NCBI RefSeq assembly: GCF_014805685.1
Contig: NC_060887.1
Span: 9,149,463-9,213,462, forward strand
From: Silurus meridionalis
Lineage: Eukaryota; Chordata; Actinopteri; Siluriformes; Siluridae
Reading direction: 5' to 3'
DNA length: 64,000 nucleotides
Part shown: piece after piece, positions 20,605-32,595 of the stretch
Layout of the letters: the number at the start of each line of letters is the position of its first letter
How positions within the stretch are numbered: position 1 is the stretch's first letter
Translations under genes and position numbers: made by a program
Notes under the pieces: model-generated
Database searches by the model: none
What the model saw: the letters and a program-made list of their open reading frames with translations, nothing else
Told to the model about the DNA's origin: nothing

Positions 20605-21704
20605 GTCTGTTCAAACAAGGGTTGTTTGATATCTGATCAATGGTAACAATTCAATGGAAAAAGTGAGGAAAAAATGTAGGATTAATATAACATTTAAGTG
20701 TGCTTTAAAGATAAATTAAAAACTGTACATATGCAAATGATATGAACATCGAACATTTTCCATTTAAAATTAATTACAATGATTAAGAGATCTAAGGCAA
20801 GCTAACATTACACAGTTTTAGCAATTCCTTCCATTGTCAGTTAACATTAAGGAGGTTACTGATTCAAATCCATGATCCCCAAATTGCAGATGGAAAAGTA
20901 TGAAATCGGGGATGCAGAAAAAGGATGCAAGGCATAAAATCTATTCCTTTCCTTCCCTGGCGTGTGGTCTTGAGTCAGGATAATAGAATCTAAAAAAGAA
21001 AATGGGAGAACATGAGTCAGATAGGAATGTGCAAAATGTTAGATATGTTGGATGTATACTTTTCTTGTAAGACATCAATCAGCCGAAAAGGAATTTCATT
21101 AATATCTAGTTGTCCTTTACTTCATCATTCAAAGGCTTTTGTTATTCTTAATTTACATGCTTAAACCAAAATACACTTGTCTTTAAAAGTGCAAAATTGG
21201 CTAATAATTATTTGTTTACAGCTTATGTAACTGTACAGCAGCTCGGACAGGGAAACAGACTATTCAGATCTCAATAAACGGTTTGTATATACAACGTTTA
21301 CCACAATTTTTAACTGCCAAAGTTACTATATTTGGCAGAAGTGCTGTTCAGTCTCGTATAGGCTCAAAACAATGGAACAAGTCACTGACAAAGAATTCTG
21401 ATGTTCAAGCATACCATGGCATCTATACCTACTTAGTTCCTAGGGGCCTCAACAAAGAAAACCAAATAATAAAAACAAAAAAGAAATGTATGTAAACAAG
21501 AGAAAGACAACTGCCTTATTTGTCACTGCTGGAAAAGGGGATCTGCCCATTCATCCACACAAGCATTAGTAAAGTCACCAGGGTGTTCAGCTTTGTGCAA
21601 TCCACTCAAATTATTTTACACCAAGCTTAGCAAACTAGGTCTTCATGAACCCTCACTTATTCGTGCTAGAAATACTTTAGGGCCCTTATTTATAGTTAAG
21701 AGAT
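20605..21704. other. 5' flank/intron of zinc-finger gene 2
   Basis: Presumed intron and upstream exons of the gene whose coding exon begins at 20604. A possible minus-strand acceptor (TTTTCTTTTTTAG) at about 20992 could start a UTR exon, but I cannot fix its donor. AT-rich; no other gene seen. Confidence 0.35.
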
Positions 21705-22070
21705 AGGAGCTGGAGGTAGCAGAGCTGAAGATGTGGAGGTTTTTGTTGGGAGTGACGACATTGGACAGGATTGGAAATGTGTTTATTATAGGGACAGCGC
21801 ATGTAGGACGTTTTGAAGACAAGGTGAGGGAAGTGAGATTGAGATGTGCAGAGGAGGGACATGGGGTATATCGGTAGGAGAATGCTGAGGTTGGAGCTTT
21901 CAGGAACGAGGAAAACAGGAAGGCCAAGAAGGAGGTTTATGGATGTGGTGAGGGAAGACATGCAGGTGGTTTGAAAGAGGCAGATGTAGAGGACAGAGGG
22001 GGTATGGAGACGGATGATCCGCTGTGGCGACCCCTAATGGAAGACGCCAAAAGAAGAAGAAGATACTACA
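21705..22070 (+). mobile_element. RTE-like LINE 3' fragment
   Basis: Matches the 3' end of the LINE at 10045-13255: the coding end (ELEVAELKM-like region, then EEGHGVYR and RPRRRFMDVV-like readings) and the terminal GACGGATGATCCGCTGTGGC followed by a GAA-rich tail. It is 5'-truncated, as usual for LINE insertions. Confidence 0.8.
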
Positions 22071-22672
22071 ATGTTACAACCTGCAAAGACATCCTAAACA
22101 TCCCAGTTATGTGCATCCAACATTTTTGCCAACAATTTAAAGAAAGATCACATATAGTTGGGATACTTAATCATAGAAAACCTTTTGCCATATAGTGTAC
22201 AACAGTACAATGAAGAGAAAAATCCACAGCCATTATGGCAGTGTTAAAGATTGAACTTGAAGGCAGGAAGCCCGTGTGAGTGTTGGAGCAGGGTTAAACA
22301 AATAATAAATTCATTAGCTGGCCTGATTGGGATCAAGGAAGTTTCAGCGTCCAGTATTCCAACTCCAGGTTAGGTTTTGCATGCCAAATCTAACCGTCTG
22401 GTCTAAAATTTGTTAGCAAAAATGAATGTATGGACTAGCCACCTAAGTGGTTAATCATTAAACCTGGACACATTACACCATCGAAAATAAAATAAGTGTA
22501 TTACTTTTCTGAGCTGTATGTACTCATTATAACACTCATCATAACAGTAAAAATCACATTCTGAAGGATTATTAAAATTTAATTAGTAAAATACCTGATT
22601 GGGTAATGTGATCAGCCCCAGATCAGAGTTGTGCAACCAATCAACTTTTAGTCACCTTTTCTAAAGATATTT
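22071..22672. other. Intergenic, no recognised feature
   Basis: AT-rich, no frames or named repeats. Confidence 0.5.

Positions 22673-22711
<39 letters not shown>
22673..22711. repeat. (TG)n microsatellite
   Basis: About 19 dinucleotide units, uninterrupted. Confidence 0.95.
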
Positions 22712-22713
<2 letters not shown>

Positions 22714-23000
22714 CCATTGAATATTTAATTTTCAAAATATATGATCTACTTAACTATGGAAGCCTGTTTCTGCCACTGAATAAAAAATAAATAAAAAACG
22801 TCTCACGTCTAACTTTTTTCCCCCTCACAATTGCGTGATACGAACTCGCAATTCGGATTTTTTTTCTCAGAATTTTGAGATCATATATCTTGCAATTCTG
22901 ACTTCTTTCTCTGAATTCCGTCATTTATTTCTTGCCATTGCAAGTTTATAACTTATTTGCAAAACACTTTCTGGCAAAACACATTTTGTATTATAACATA

Positions 23001-24364
23001 CAGTGGGTATGGAAATTATTCAGACCCCCTTAAATTTTCACTCTTTGTTATTTTGCAGCCATTTGCTAAAATCATTTAAGTTCATTTATTTTCCTTATTA
23101 ATGTACACATAGCACCCATATTGACAGAAAAACACAGAATTGTTGACATTTTTGCAGATTTATTAAAAAGAAAAACTAAATTGTGGCAAGGCACAGATCT
23201 GGCCATGGTTACAAAAAACTTCTGCTGCTCTTAAGGTTCCTAAGAGCACAGTGGCCTCCATAATCCTTAAATGGAAGACGTTTGTGACGACCAGAACCCT
23301 TCCCAGAGCTGGCCGTCCGGCCAAACTGAGCTATCAGGGGAGAAGAGCCTTGGTGAGAGAGGTAAAGAAGAACCCAAAGATCACTGTGGCTGAGCTCCAG
23401 AGATGGAGTCAGGAGGTGGGAGAAAGTTGTCGAAAGTCAACCATCACTGCAGCCCTCCACCAGTCGGGGCTTTATGGCAGAGTAGCCCGACGGAAGCCTC
23501 TCCTCAGTGCAAGACACATGAAAGCCCGCATGGAGTTTGCTAAAAAACACCTGAAGGACTCCAAGATGCTGAGAAATAAGATTCTCTGGTCTAATGAGAC
23601 CAAGATAGAACTTTTTGGCGTTAATTTTAAGCGGTATGTGTGGAGAAAACCAGGCACTGCTCATCACCTGTCCAATACAGTCCCAACAGTGAAGCATGGT
23701 GGTGGCAGCATCATGCTGTGGGGTTGTTTTTTAGCTGCAGGGACAGGACTACTGGTTGCAATCGAGGGAAAGATGAATGCAGCCAAGTACAGGGATATCC
23801 TGGATGAAAACCTCAAGAGTGCACTGGACCTCAGACTGGGCAGAAGGTTTACCTTTCAACAAGACAATGACCCTAAGCACACAGCTAAAATAACGAAGGA
23901 GTGGCTTCACAACAACTCCGTGACTGTTCTTGAATGGCCCAGCCAGATCCCTGACTTAAACCCAATTGAGCCTCTCTAGAGAGACCTAAAAATGGCGGTC
24001 CACCAACGTTAACCATCTAACCTGACAGAACTGAAGAGGATCTGCAAGGTGGAATGGCAGAGGATCCCCAAATTCAAGTGTGAAAACTTGTTGCATCTTT
24101 CCCAAAATGGCTGTATTAGATCAAAAGGGTGCTTCTACTAAATACTGAGCAAAGGGTCTGATTACTTAAGACCAATGTGATATTTCAGTTTTTCTTTTTT
24201 AATATATCTGCAACAATGTCAACAATTCTGTGTTTTTTTGTCAATATGGGGTGCTATGTGTACATTAATGAGGAAGAAAAATGAACTTAAATGATTTTAG
24301 CAAATGGCTGCAATATAACAGAGTGAAAAATTTAAGGGGTTCTGAATACTTTCCATACCCACTG
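23001..24364 (+). mobile_element. Tc1-like transposon with complete ends and long terminal inverted repeats
   Basis: The 1364-bp element begins CAGTGGGTATGGAAATTATT and ends with the inverted CCATACCCACTG. Both sides are flanked by TA (22999-23000 and 24365-24366), the Tc1/mariner target. The inverted repeats are about 180 bp each and roughly 90% identical by eye, well beyond the minimal 20-30 bp. The coding part is given separately. The element lacks the region encoding the transposase N-terminus. Confidence 0.92.
23251..23979 (+). pseudogene. Tc1-like transposase, truncated (242 codons)
   Basis: The frame carries the linker GRPAKLS, an HTH-type region (30-80), the DDE region and a premature stop at 23977. 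The first catalytic position reads LWSNETK, so the Asp is Asn at residue 115. The second Asp is in FQQDNDPKH (residue 205) and the Glu in PDLNPIE (residue 240), with the 34-residue spacing of DD34E. After the stop the expected RDLK and NLTEL readings continue to about 24100. The first DNA-binding helix unit is missing at the N-terminus. Three defects (N-terminal loss, D115N, stop) make it inactive. It lies wholly inside the transposon 23001-24364. Confidence 0.85.
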
Positions 24365-24400
24365 TATGCAAATCGTAAAGGATTACCATGCCAAAGAGTT

Positions 24401-24768
24401 CTGCTTCTTCTTTTGGCTTCTCCCTTCAGTGGTCGCCACAGTGGGTCATCCGTCTTCATACCCCCCTGTCCTCTACATCTGCTTCTTTCAACCCAGCTAC
24501 CTGCATTTCTTCCCTCACCACATCCATGAACCTCCTACTTGGTCTTCCTCTTTTTCTCCTTCCTGATGGCTTCACCCTCAGCATTCTTCTACAGATATAC
24601 CCCATGTCCCTCCTCTACACATGTCCAAACCATTTCAATCTCGCCTCCCTCACCTTGTCTCCAAAAGGTCCTACATGCACTGTCCCTCTAATGAATTTCT
24701 CTTTCGTGATCCGCATATTTGATTTGGCCCATGTTTTTATGCTGGATGCCCTTCCTAACGCAACCCAC
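24401..24768 (-). mobile_element. RTE-like LINE with its two ends fused (internal deletion)
   Basis: On the minus strand, from 24768, the sequence first matches the LINE 5' end (GCGTTAGGAAGGGCATCCAG and CCAAATCAAATATGCGGATC), then jumps near 24690 directly into the LINE's 3' coding region (GGACAGTGCATGTAGGACC), continuing to the LINE 3' end and a GAA-rich tail at 24401. About 2.9 kb of the full-length LINE at 10045-13255 is missing between these parts. No tRNA head is present. Confidence 0.75.
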
Positions 24769-24890
24769 GCAGTTTTACTTATTTCAGCAACAATTTTACC
24801 AAATGTCTTTAGTCATTCACTCCCTTAATATGGGGAATTCTCAGGATTTTCTTCTTTTAAAATAAATTCTTGAATCTGGACATAAAAGGC

Positions 24891-24945
24891 TAAAGAATCC
24901 ATAGCACTAGGGTTAGCGGCTAACACTAGCTCTATGGATTCTTTA
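24891..24945. other. Perfect inverted repeat (14-bp arms, 27-bp spacer with inner GTTAGC/GCTAAC)
   Basis: TAAAGAATCCATAG (24891-24904) and CTATGGATTCTTTA (24932-24945) are exact reverse complements. Inside, GTTAGC and GCTAAC are separated by one base. A CGCATGCGCA motif follows at 24955. Function unknown. Confidence 0.8.
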
Positions 24946-24969
24946 TCGTTTTCACGCATGCGCAAAAAA

Positions 24970-26700
24970 AAAAATCTTATATCCAGTACAGAGTGAGTAG
25001 CCACAGTGACACGGTGCTAACTGTAGTTTTATCTTTGTTTTTCTTTTTTAATACCCCTGGCATTGTACATGTTTTAAGCTTAATAATACTTCAAAAAAAT
25101 GCAGTCAAAGTGTGAGACGGAGACTAAACAAACTTGCAGTCCAACACTTAATACGTTTCTAAGGGAACTCAGATTTTACAATGTGGTTATACGATTTTGG
25201 CATGAAGTGGTCTGTAATAAAATGTCTAGGAAAAGATCTGAATCCCCTTTTATTTTGTATTAAGAACACCAACAGGACTGTATGGGGTATGGTTCATTTA
25301 AAAAGATGAAGAGGGGTAAAAATTGATCAGAGCCATTGCACAAGTACTATGGCAAAAAAAAAAATAGAAAACATCAACCAAATACAGAACAGGTCTGTTA
25401 ACACATTTGATGCAGAAAACATTGTTAACAGAAACATTGTGAATTCTGTGGAAAAATAAAAACACAAACACAGTGAGTGGCAAGTTCAAAACCCTCCACA
25501 GACAAAAGTGGTCTGTGACGAGATGAATGAATCACAATCCACTGCTTGGAGAAGATTTCGAGAGACTACACCAAAAGGAGCAAACCCCTTGTCAGCATTA
25601 AGAGCCCAAAACACACTGCCACCAAAGCAATTTCATCAGGGAAGGTATGGTAGAAGGTAGACTGGTCAAGTCAATCAAAAGACCTTAACGGAGTGAGAAT
25701 GCACTTTAACTTCTGAAGAGAAAACTGAAAGAAGGAATGCCCCCAAAACAAACAACAACTAAAACAAGATAAAGTCTGGAAAAGCACTATAAAAGTATAA
25801 TGCAGTCGATGTCAATGGGCTGGCAGCTTGATGTAATTATTGCAATTGAGGGCTATGCAACCAAATATTGTGTTAGTTACTTTATGACTACCTCTTCCTA
25901 AGTTTTTCGATATTATTGTAAAAATTGGGTGGTAAGCACCATCCGGGCCATTATCAGCAAGTAGAAGGAACATCACTCTACCATCAACCATGAACACCCA
26001 GGAGCTCCTTGCAAGATTTCTGAAAAGGGAGTCAGACGGTTAGTCAGAAGAATGTGCATGGAGGCTGTGAATTGCTGCACTGGAACGATGTTTAATAATT
26101 TAAAAAAAATGTGTCGTCCCCCCATTTTCCAGACATCTGAGGAGGAAAATATCAAGTTCAAATCAACTCTGAAGTTGACCAGTTAGACATCAGTAAACGA
26201 TTACTGTTATTCCATATCTCACAGAGACAAGCTTGCTAATCTCAAAGATCCCTGATGCAGCTACTGAACTTGCAGGTTATTAGGTTCATGGTGCAGATTG
26301 AAAGAAAGCAATTTGCCCTATTGTCACCACATTAACATTTATAGCATTAGACACACAATCCTATACAGAGCTAAAGGTCTTTAAAGCCTTCCTTAATAAA
26401 TGCATTCTAAATGCTGTTAATTAGGAAACAGTAGGAGAATATTATCAGTCTAAAGCTATGATAGAAAAGAAATAAGTTGGTAAAGTTGATAAAAGATATA
26501 CATCATTAGATATAGACTGCTAGAGGCTTAGCTGTTTGACATCAAGTGGACATTTGTTACACCACCAGAACACAGAAGAGTCTTATCTTGAGAAATAGTG
26601 GGAAGACTTGATCTGTGGCTAAGGATCGGAGAGGGCATGGTGCGGTGTGGGAATGGGAAAAGAGTTGTGGTGTAGAGGGGTACATTTTAGCTTTGTTTTA
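24970..26700. other. Intergenic, no recognised feature
   Basis: AT-rich with short A-runs. Around 25800-26170 there is a weak transposon-like reading that I could not place. No gene seen. Confidence 0.45.
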
Positions 26701-26704
26701 AATC

Positions 26705-26850
26705 TGATGCAGGCAGTTACTTGTGGAGGGATAGTCGACAGTTCAAATCCCAATGACGCCACAACCATCCATGGCATAGAGCAAATGGAGTAAAATTGCC
26801 CTCGCTCTTTGTGAATGCCCTAGTTTCTCTAGGCGGATAAAGATTTCATC
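26705..26850 (+). repeat. Possible tRNA-like SINE remnant
   Basis: GACAGTTCAAATCCC at about 26738 resembles a box B, followed by wording seen in decayed fish SINEs. No box A and no target duplication are visible, so this is weak. The rest to 27397 shows nothing. Confidence 0.25.
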
Positions 26851-27397
26851 TGAGTGTTTTATTCATGCTTTCTTTTGATACAGCATGAGCCACAATGTGA
26901 AAAAAAAGTGTCTGTCTGAGGTGCTATAAAAATGCCTCAGCAGAATCACATGATTGTCATTAAGTAATGGAGACAGCAAGTGACTGAAACCTGGGGGTGC
27001 ACTGGTGCACAAATACAACCAAAATTTTGGTGCCGTAGGTGTAGAATACCTAGTGTTAAGATGCAAGGCTGCTGTTAAATTACATACATTTTTTCCTAGC
27101 TGTTTATAATATTACGCAAGCTAATACTAATCTCTATGATTGTTGCCTTGTATCTGTCAGGACACCCTGCCACATGTCACTATGATTGTTGGCTTTTATC
27201 TTCCTGTTGTGCAAACAAATTGCCTGTGTTGGCATTTGGTCACTTTATCTGAATCCTGGTAAGGTCCACATCATATCAACAAGCAGCCGTCTTGTGGCTT
27301 GGGTGGTAACATGATTGTTTCAACTTAGTTCTTCCTGCTTGTACTTACCTGATGCTGGGAAAGGTTTATGATAACTATTGCTCTATAAAACCATATA

Positions 27398-28365
27398 CAG
27401 TGGAACCCACTTATCTCGACCTCGGTTAACTCAACAACCCTATTAAGTCGACGTTTTTGAAGAGGAACCGCCAAATTCTCGCTTTGTCTAAGCATTTTTT
27501 ATCGGTTATGTCGACTTTTTTATGTCGCCGAACCCTAATATCTCGAGCACAAGGGGGGAAAAATTTGCCATTTAACGCCAGTTATGTCGATCGGCACTGT
27601 GCAGCCGCAGAAGAACTCACGAAAGTGGCGGAAAAATCAAGCCTTACAGCTGCTACAGGTGTTGTATTATATACTGGTGAATCTCTGCTGTTAGTTAGTG
27701 CACATATGCCTTTTGTTATTAAATGTTATGCGATGAACGGGAGGCGAAAGCCGCCCTTGGTAGGACCGCGGCGCGGAACGTATGAGCAGCAAAAGCATAG
27801 AATTAACACCGGCAGGATCGGGGGGAATCCGCGATGCGCTTTGGGAAAAAAAGCGCAGCCGTTGAGAGAATGCCGGTGGGAAGGCACGTACCGGGATACG
27901 CATGAGCGATAACAACGACCGCCGTGAACCAACATATACCAACAATAACGGACGGTGAGAGTGTGGAAGTTTAAATAGGAGCTGGTGATGATGTTAAACG
28001 AGCACCATATGTGCGCGATTGAAGCCGGGAGCTTCAGAGAAAGCGGCAGAGAAAGCAACCGGCCACGCCGAAGGGGGCGCCGAAGGGGGCGTGGCAGGTG
28101 GATTCCTGACAGTACAGACATGTACTGTATGTACATTTTTATAACATGCCTTCATCAAACAAATCGCGGCAACGCTGTTGTGTAAAAAAACCCTCCAAAA
28201 ACACGTGCATGCACATTCTCATTTATTAACGCACATCATGTACATAAAGAAATTTCAAGCACGTTAATATATTGCAGCCATATTGATTTTCGTTTATCTC
28301 GATCACCGGTTATCTCGATGCTTTTTGGGGACCCCCTAGGACATCGACATAATCGGGTTCCACTG
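27398..28365. mobile_element. Non-autonomous pogo/Tigger-like element with GC-rich interior
   Basis: The 968-bp element starts CAGTGGAACCCACTTATCTC and ends CGGGTTCCACTG, with TA on both sides (27396-27397, 28366-28367). Repeated TATCTCGA/TATGTCGA wording near both ends is typical of the pogo/Tigger family. No transposase frame is found. The interior (about 27590-28110) is GC- and CpG-rich, unlike the flanks, and carries inverted repeats (see findings). The plus-strand frame 27457-27912 has no recognisable domain. Confidence 0.8.
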
Positions 28366-28369
28366 TATT

Positions 28370-29450
28370 ATTAAGACTGGGTACCTACTTATGCTATAAG
28401 TACCACTGTAAAATTCTTCTTCTAAGGAGATGTGAAAAAAAGAATGTCTGGGGTCCTCTCATCGGATCCCAACACCACAACACTGGTTAAAAAAAAACAT
28501 AGCGACTTCTATCCTTTCTAAGTATGCTCAAAAGCGCAAAGCTACCCTATCTGCAGCTGGTGGCTTTCTACCCATGCAAAGAATGCTGATTTGCCATTCT
28601 GGCAGGGTTCACCAGCTGCACATCTCAGTGAGTTATCAGTACTAATCAGAAAATCATTTAAATGCAGGTTCCAGCAGATCATTTTGATTTAGAAAAATGG
28701 ATCTGCACTTACCCCTAGCACCACTTGGTCACCCTCTTGTCACTCACAATGTAAATTTCCCCCTGAATTTCCTCCTAGTGTAGTTTTGTTCCCACCCACC
28801 CACTATCATATAACAGCTACAGGTCTGGAAGAATGAAGGGTTACATATGCAAACACATTTATAGCCAGCCAACCTTATATTTGCGATCTGCTGATCATGC
28901 TGGGTCTTCGTACAACGTAACACACTAAGGAAAGTGTTCTGATTCCTACAGCATGCATGATGCCCATTACTGGCTCGTGTTGCTGTGACTGATATAGGCA
29001 TGTATATGCTATCATTCCATCCATGACAGCCCAACCAGTTTTGCTTTTTTGGACTCAATGGTATTGGAAAAACTCACAATCTTCTGTCCTTAGAAATAAA
29101 CAGAGTAATGTATGAAAGCAGTTACTCTTTACTATGCTCTTAAAGTATCAACTTTAATATCCATTAAACAAGCAGTGGTGAACAATAGCGTTCAGGTCAA
29201 CTTCAGAACAGTTTTCAATAATTACATATTTCGAGGCTAGGACATCATCTATTCTGCGATCCATCTATGATGCATGAGGACCCTTTTGCATTTGCACAGC
29301 AAATATGCCCAAATCATCCCAAAGAGTGATCAGATCTCAACGAATTTTCAAGGCATATTGGACCACGTTTAATTCTGTGCCTTCTGATCACCTCAGTATG
29401 TCAGTTTGGTTGTACATGGCAAGAGGAAACAAGTCCAAATAAACAAATCA
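28370..29450. other. Intergenic, no recognised feature
   Basis: No coding frame, repeat or RNA gene that I can name. Confidence 0.5.
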
Positions 29451-30565
29451 TCTTCTTTTGGTTGCTTCTGTTAATGGTCCCCATGGCGGATCATCTGTCT
29501 CCATCTACCTCTTCCAAACCAACCACCTGCATGTCCTCCCACATCACATCCAAAAACCTCCTCTTTGACCTTCCACTTTTCTTCCTGCCTTGTAGCTCCA
29601 ATTCTTCTTCATTCTTCTACTGATATACACGATGTCCATCCTCTACATATGACCAAACCTTCTCGATCTCAACTCTCTCACCTTATCTCCAAAACGACCT
29701 ACCTGCACTGTCCAATCCAATAAACTTAAATCTAATCCTGTCCATCGTCGTCACATATTCAGCTCTGCTACCTCCAGCTCCACCTCCTGTCTTTTTCTCA
29801 ATGCCACTGTCTCTAAACCATACAACATCGCAGGTCTCATTACAGTCCTATAAACTTTCCCTTTTACTCTTGCAGATACTCTTCTATCATAAATCACTCC
29901 TGCTATCACTCTTCTCCACCCACTCCACCCTGTCTGCACTCTTTTCTTCACTTCTCTAACACACTCTCCATTACTTTGCAAAATAGAACTCGGATATTTA
30001 AAATAATCCACCCCTACTCCTTGCAACTGCACAAATCCACTGCCCTGTTTCACTGTCATCATACATGTCCTGCACCACCCTCACAACACCCCTGACTTCC
30101 TCATACAATACCACAACTTCTCTCTCGGCACACTGTTATACGCTTTCTCTAGATCCACAAACACACAACGTGACTCCTTCTGACCTTCTCTATACTTTTC
30201 CATTAACATTCTCAAAGCAAATAATGCAACGATAGTGCACTTTCTCGGCATAAACCCATACTGCTGCTCACAGATGGTCACCTCTTCTCTCAGCCTGGCT
30301 TCCACTACTCTTTTCCATAACCATGGTGTGGCTGATCAGCACACTCCTTCTCCATTTCCGCATTCTCTCACCTTTCAAAATTTTGTTAAATTTTGTGTAA
30401 ATTTGTTAAAATCTCCACTGCACTGCCATCTCTCCTGCTTCATCTGGTATGTCGTCTGGGTGAACCGACTTTCCACTCTTCATCAACTTAAAAGCTGCCA
30501 TCATTTCCTCTTTACTGATTTACAGGTGATTCCTGCTTCACCATTTCCACGTCATCCAACCAAGT
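29451..30565 (-). pseudogene. RTE-like LINE fragment, minus orientation
   Basis: Reads on minus as the reverse-transcriptase half of the same LINE: EEVTICEQQYGFMPRKCT (about 30290), CVFVDLEKAYNSVPREKLW (about 30150), then, after a jump near 30070, LQGVGVDYFKY (about 30010), RVKGKVYRTVMRPAMLYGLE (about 29840) and the 3' end with a GAAG-rich tail at 29451. The segment that should hold the catalytic F-A-D-D box is deleted between the frames at 30081 and 30062. 5'-truncated at about 30565. Confidence 0.8.
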
Positions 30566-30569
30566 CCAA

Positions 30570-31820
30570 AGAATCAAATATTATTGCTGAATAAAAGAAA
30601 ACTGCAAGTTTAGATAGAGAAATTAATTATTACTTTGGTTTTTTTGCTGCAACATTTAAAGACAAGACTGTTTACTCTTATACTCATGGGGGAAAAAAAG
30701 ATCACTTTCCTACTTTGGACTATACTTGGACCTACTTTGGCACATCAATTGCTCAGTGTATAAAAATTATCTAATTTGTAAATGTAAAATGTAAAAGTTG
30801 CTCTGGATAAGGGTACCTGCCAAATACCGTAAATGTAAGCGTAATCTGACAACAACGCAATGTGGACATTTTGACAGTAAGCATTTAATTACAAACTAAA
30901 TCGGTTGGGCTTCTGTCCATTTTTTTTTATAGCATGTAACTTTTTCACCAATTATCTCAAAAACCTTATTTTCCTTTTTTTTTTTTTTTTTCCAATTGTC
31001 CCTGTATTATAATCAGTATTTATTCGCATGTGTTGGATAATTTCTCCATGACTCACCCTTTGAAGAAAAAGAAAAAAAAAAAAAAGATAATAGATTGCTT
31101 ATATCTGGGGGGGTTTTAACCAAAGTTGAATGTAAATATTTTCGAATCAAAGTATTCCAGTAATTACCAACTTATATTCATTTACATAACTCAAATAATA
31201 CATAGCATTTGGGAAATTTGTCACTTACCCCGATTCTATGACACACGTTGACCTCTACAGCCAGCTGATGCCAACATACACAATATACTCCTCCTTAGAG
31301 GTCTATAGTAAGACAAACAAAAAAAGTTTTGTTAAACTTCAGTAATTTTCCTTTTCCAGATTAGCTGAAACTTACAATGTTTTTCCCATATTATTATCAA
31401 TTTATATTGTTCTTTTAGACTCTTTGTGGTGTTATGAAACATGTTGACTCAGGTGTGAAACTTTACATTTTTAAATGCGTGAAAATGATCTTATCTCAAG
31501 CGTGACATAGGTAACATGCACAATTAAAATTTCTTGATTGTTGCTTAAAATGCATTAAAATACTATTCGAATGTCGTTTTAACTTGCAGAAGCACTGCAT
31601 CCCAGCTTTATAGCGGATTTTTCCGTGATGTAACAAACCCAAAACCTTCTGGTATTGATATGGTAAGGACAAACATTTCGAACACTACATAGCTACAAAT
31701 ATAAACACAGATAATGGCATTCCATTACACGGCTAATAAGTGCGTACGAGGACACGGTTCACTGTGAATGGACATAAGCCTTGGACTGCTTCAACAAATT
31801 GACAAATCGGTAAAATTTGT
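30570..31820. other. Intergenic, no recognised feature
   Basis: AT-rich, with poly-T at 30976-30991 and poly-A at 31072-31085. 'GATAAGGGTACCTGCCAAATACC' wording split around 30809-30832 suggests a decayed LINE 3' end there. Confidence 0.4.
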
Positions 31821-31821
31821 C

Positions 31822-32015
31822 TGCGGGGTCCTTTTCAGTCTGGTTCCTCTCGAGGTTTCTTCCTCACACCATCTCTTGTTTTTCTTTGCCACAGTCGCCA
31901 CTGGCTTGCTCATCAGGTATAAACAATTATAAGCAACTAACTTATAGGTAATAAACGTCCACATTCTTTTATATAATATTATTACCGCTTTATCTGTGTA
32001 AAGCTGCTTTGGGAC
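31822..32015 (+). repeat. Dispersed retroelement-tail repeat, copy 1
   Basis: Shares CTGGTTCCTCTCGAGGTTTC and the ending TGTGTAAAGCTGCTTTGGGA with 51480-51660 and 60490-60675. Three copies in the window in the same orientation. The 3' end of a LINE or LINE-dependent SINE is likely, family not named. Confidence 0.6.
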
Positions 32016-32595
32016 TAGTAACTACTTTTACTAGTGTAGAATATTTTATTACTCTTTCCATCGTTTGTACAAATATTTTGCCATTAGACTTTTCTTTCAT
32101 TCATCACTCACTGTGATACTTTTAGACTAGGTACTAATCTGATATGATGTTTTTATATGTTATTCCAAACTGCTACACTCTCAACTCTTTGGAGGGTTGG
32201 AGACAAATTACTGTATCATTCTTAGAATGGGAGTGTTTCCTGGATTTTTGTTACCTGTATTGCAAAAAATAATAATAATAATTGTGATTTCTTCACAAAT
32301 CAGCCTGGTCATATGAGGCTGGTTTCATTTCTGAGTGGCTTTTGACATTCTGCACTTTGGAAGACACCTTAAGAACAAATCTTGTGGTGTCTGTAATCGA
32401 GAACTAGATCATAATTCACAAATCGGACCCTAATATCGTGTGTACAGTACCACAATTCAGACCAATGCAAGATTGAATAAGGAACTGTGCAAACTTCATC
32501 ATATACCTAGCTACACAGCTAAGTCCAGTGCAGTCGGCTATTGTTAGCTACACTACGCATATTATAATCAATAATAAATTAGGCCACGCGAAATA

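Noticed and set aside
22673..22711. Direct repeats as a CRISPR-like array here or at other microsatellites
   Set aside because: Simple dinucleotide runs without spacers in a vertebrate genome.
27457..27912. 151-codon plus-strand frame in the pogo-like element
   Set aside because: No transposase or other domain is recognisable; GC-rich sequence yields long frames by chance on several strands here.
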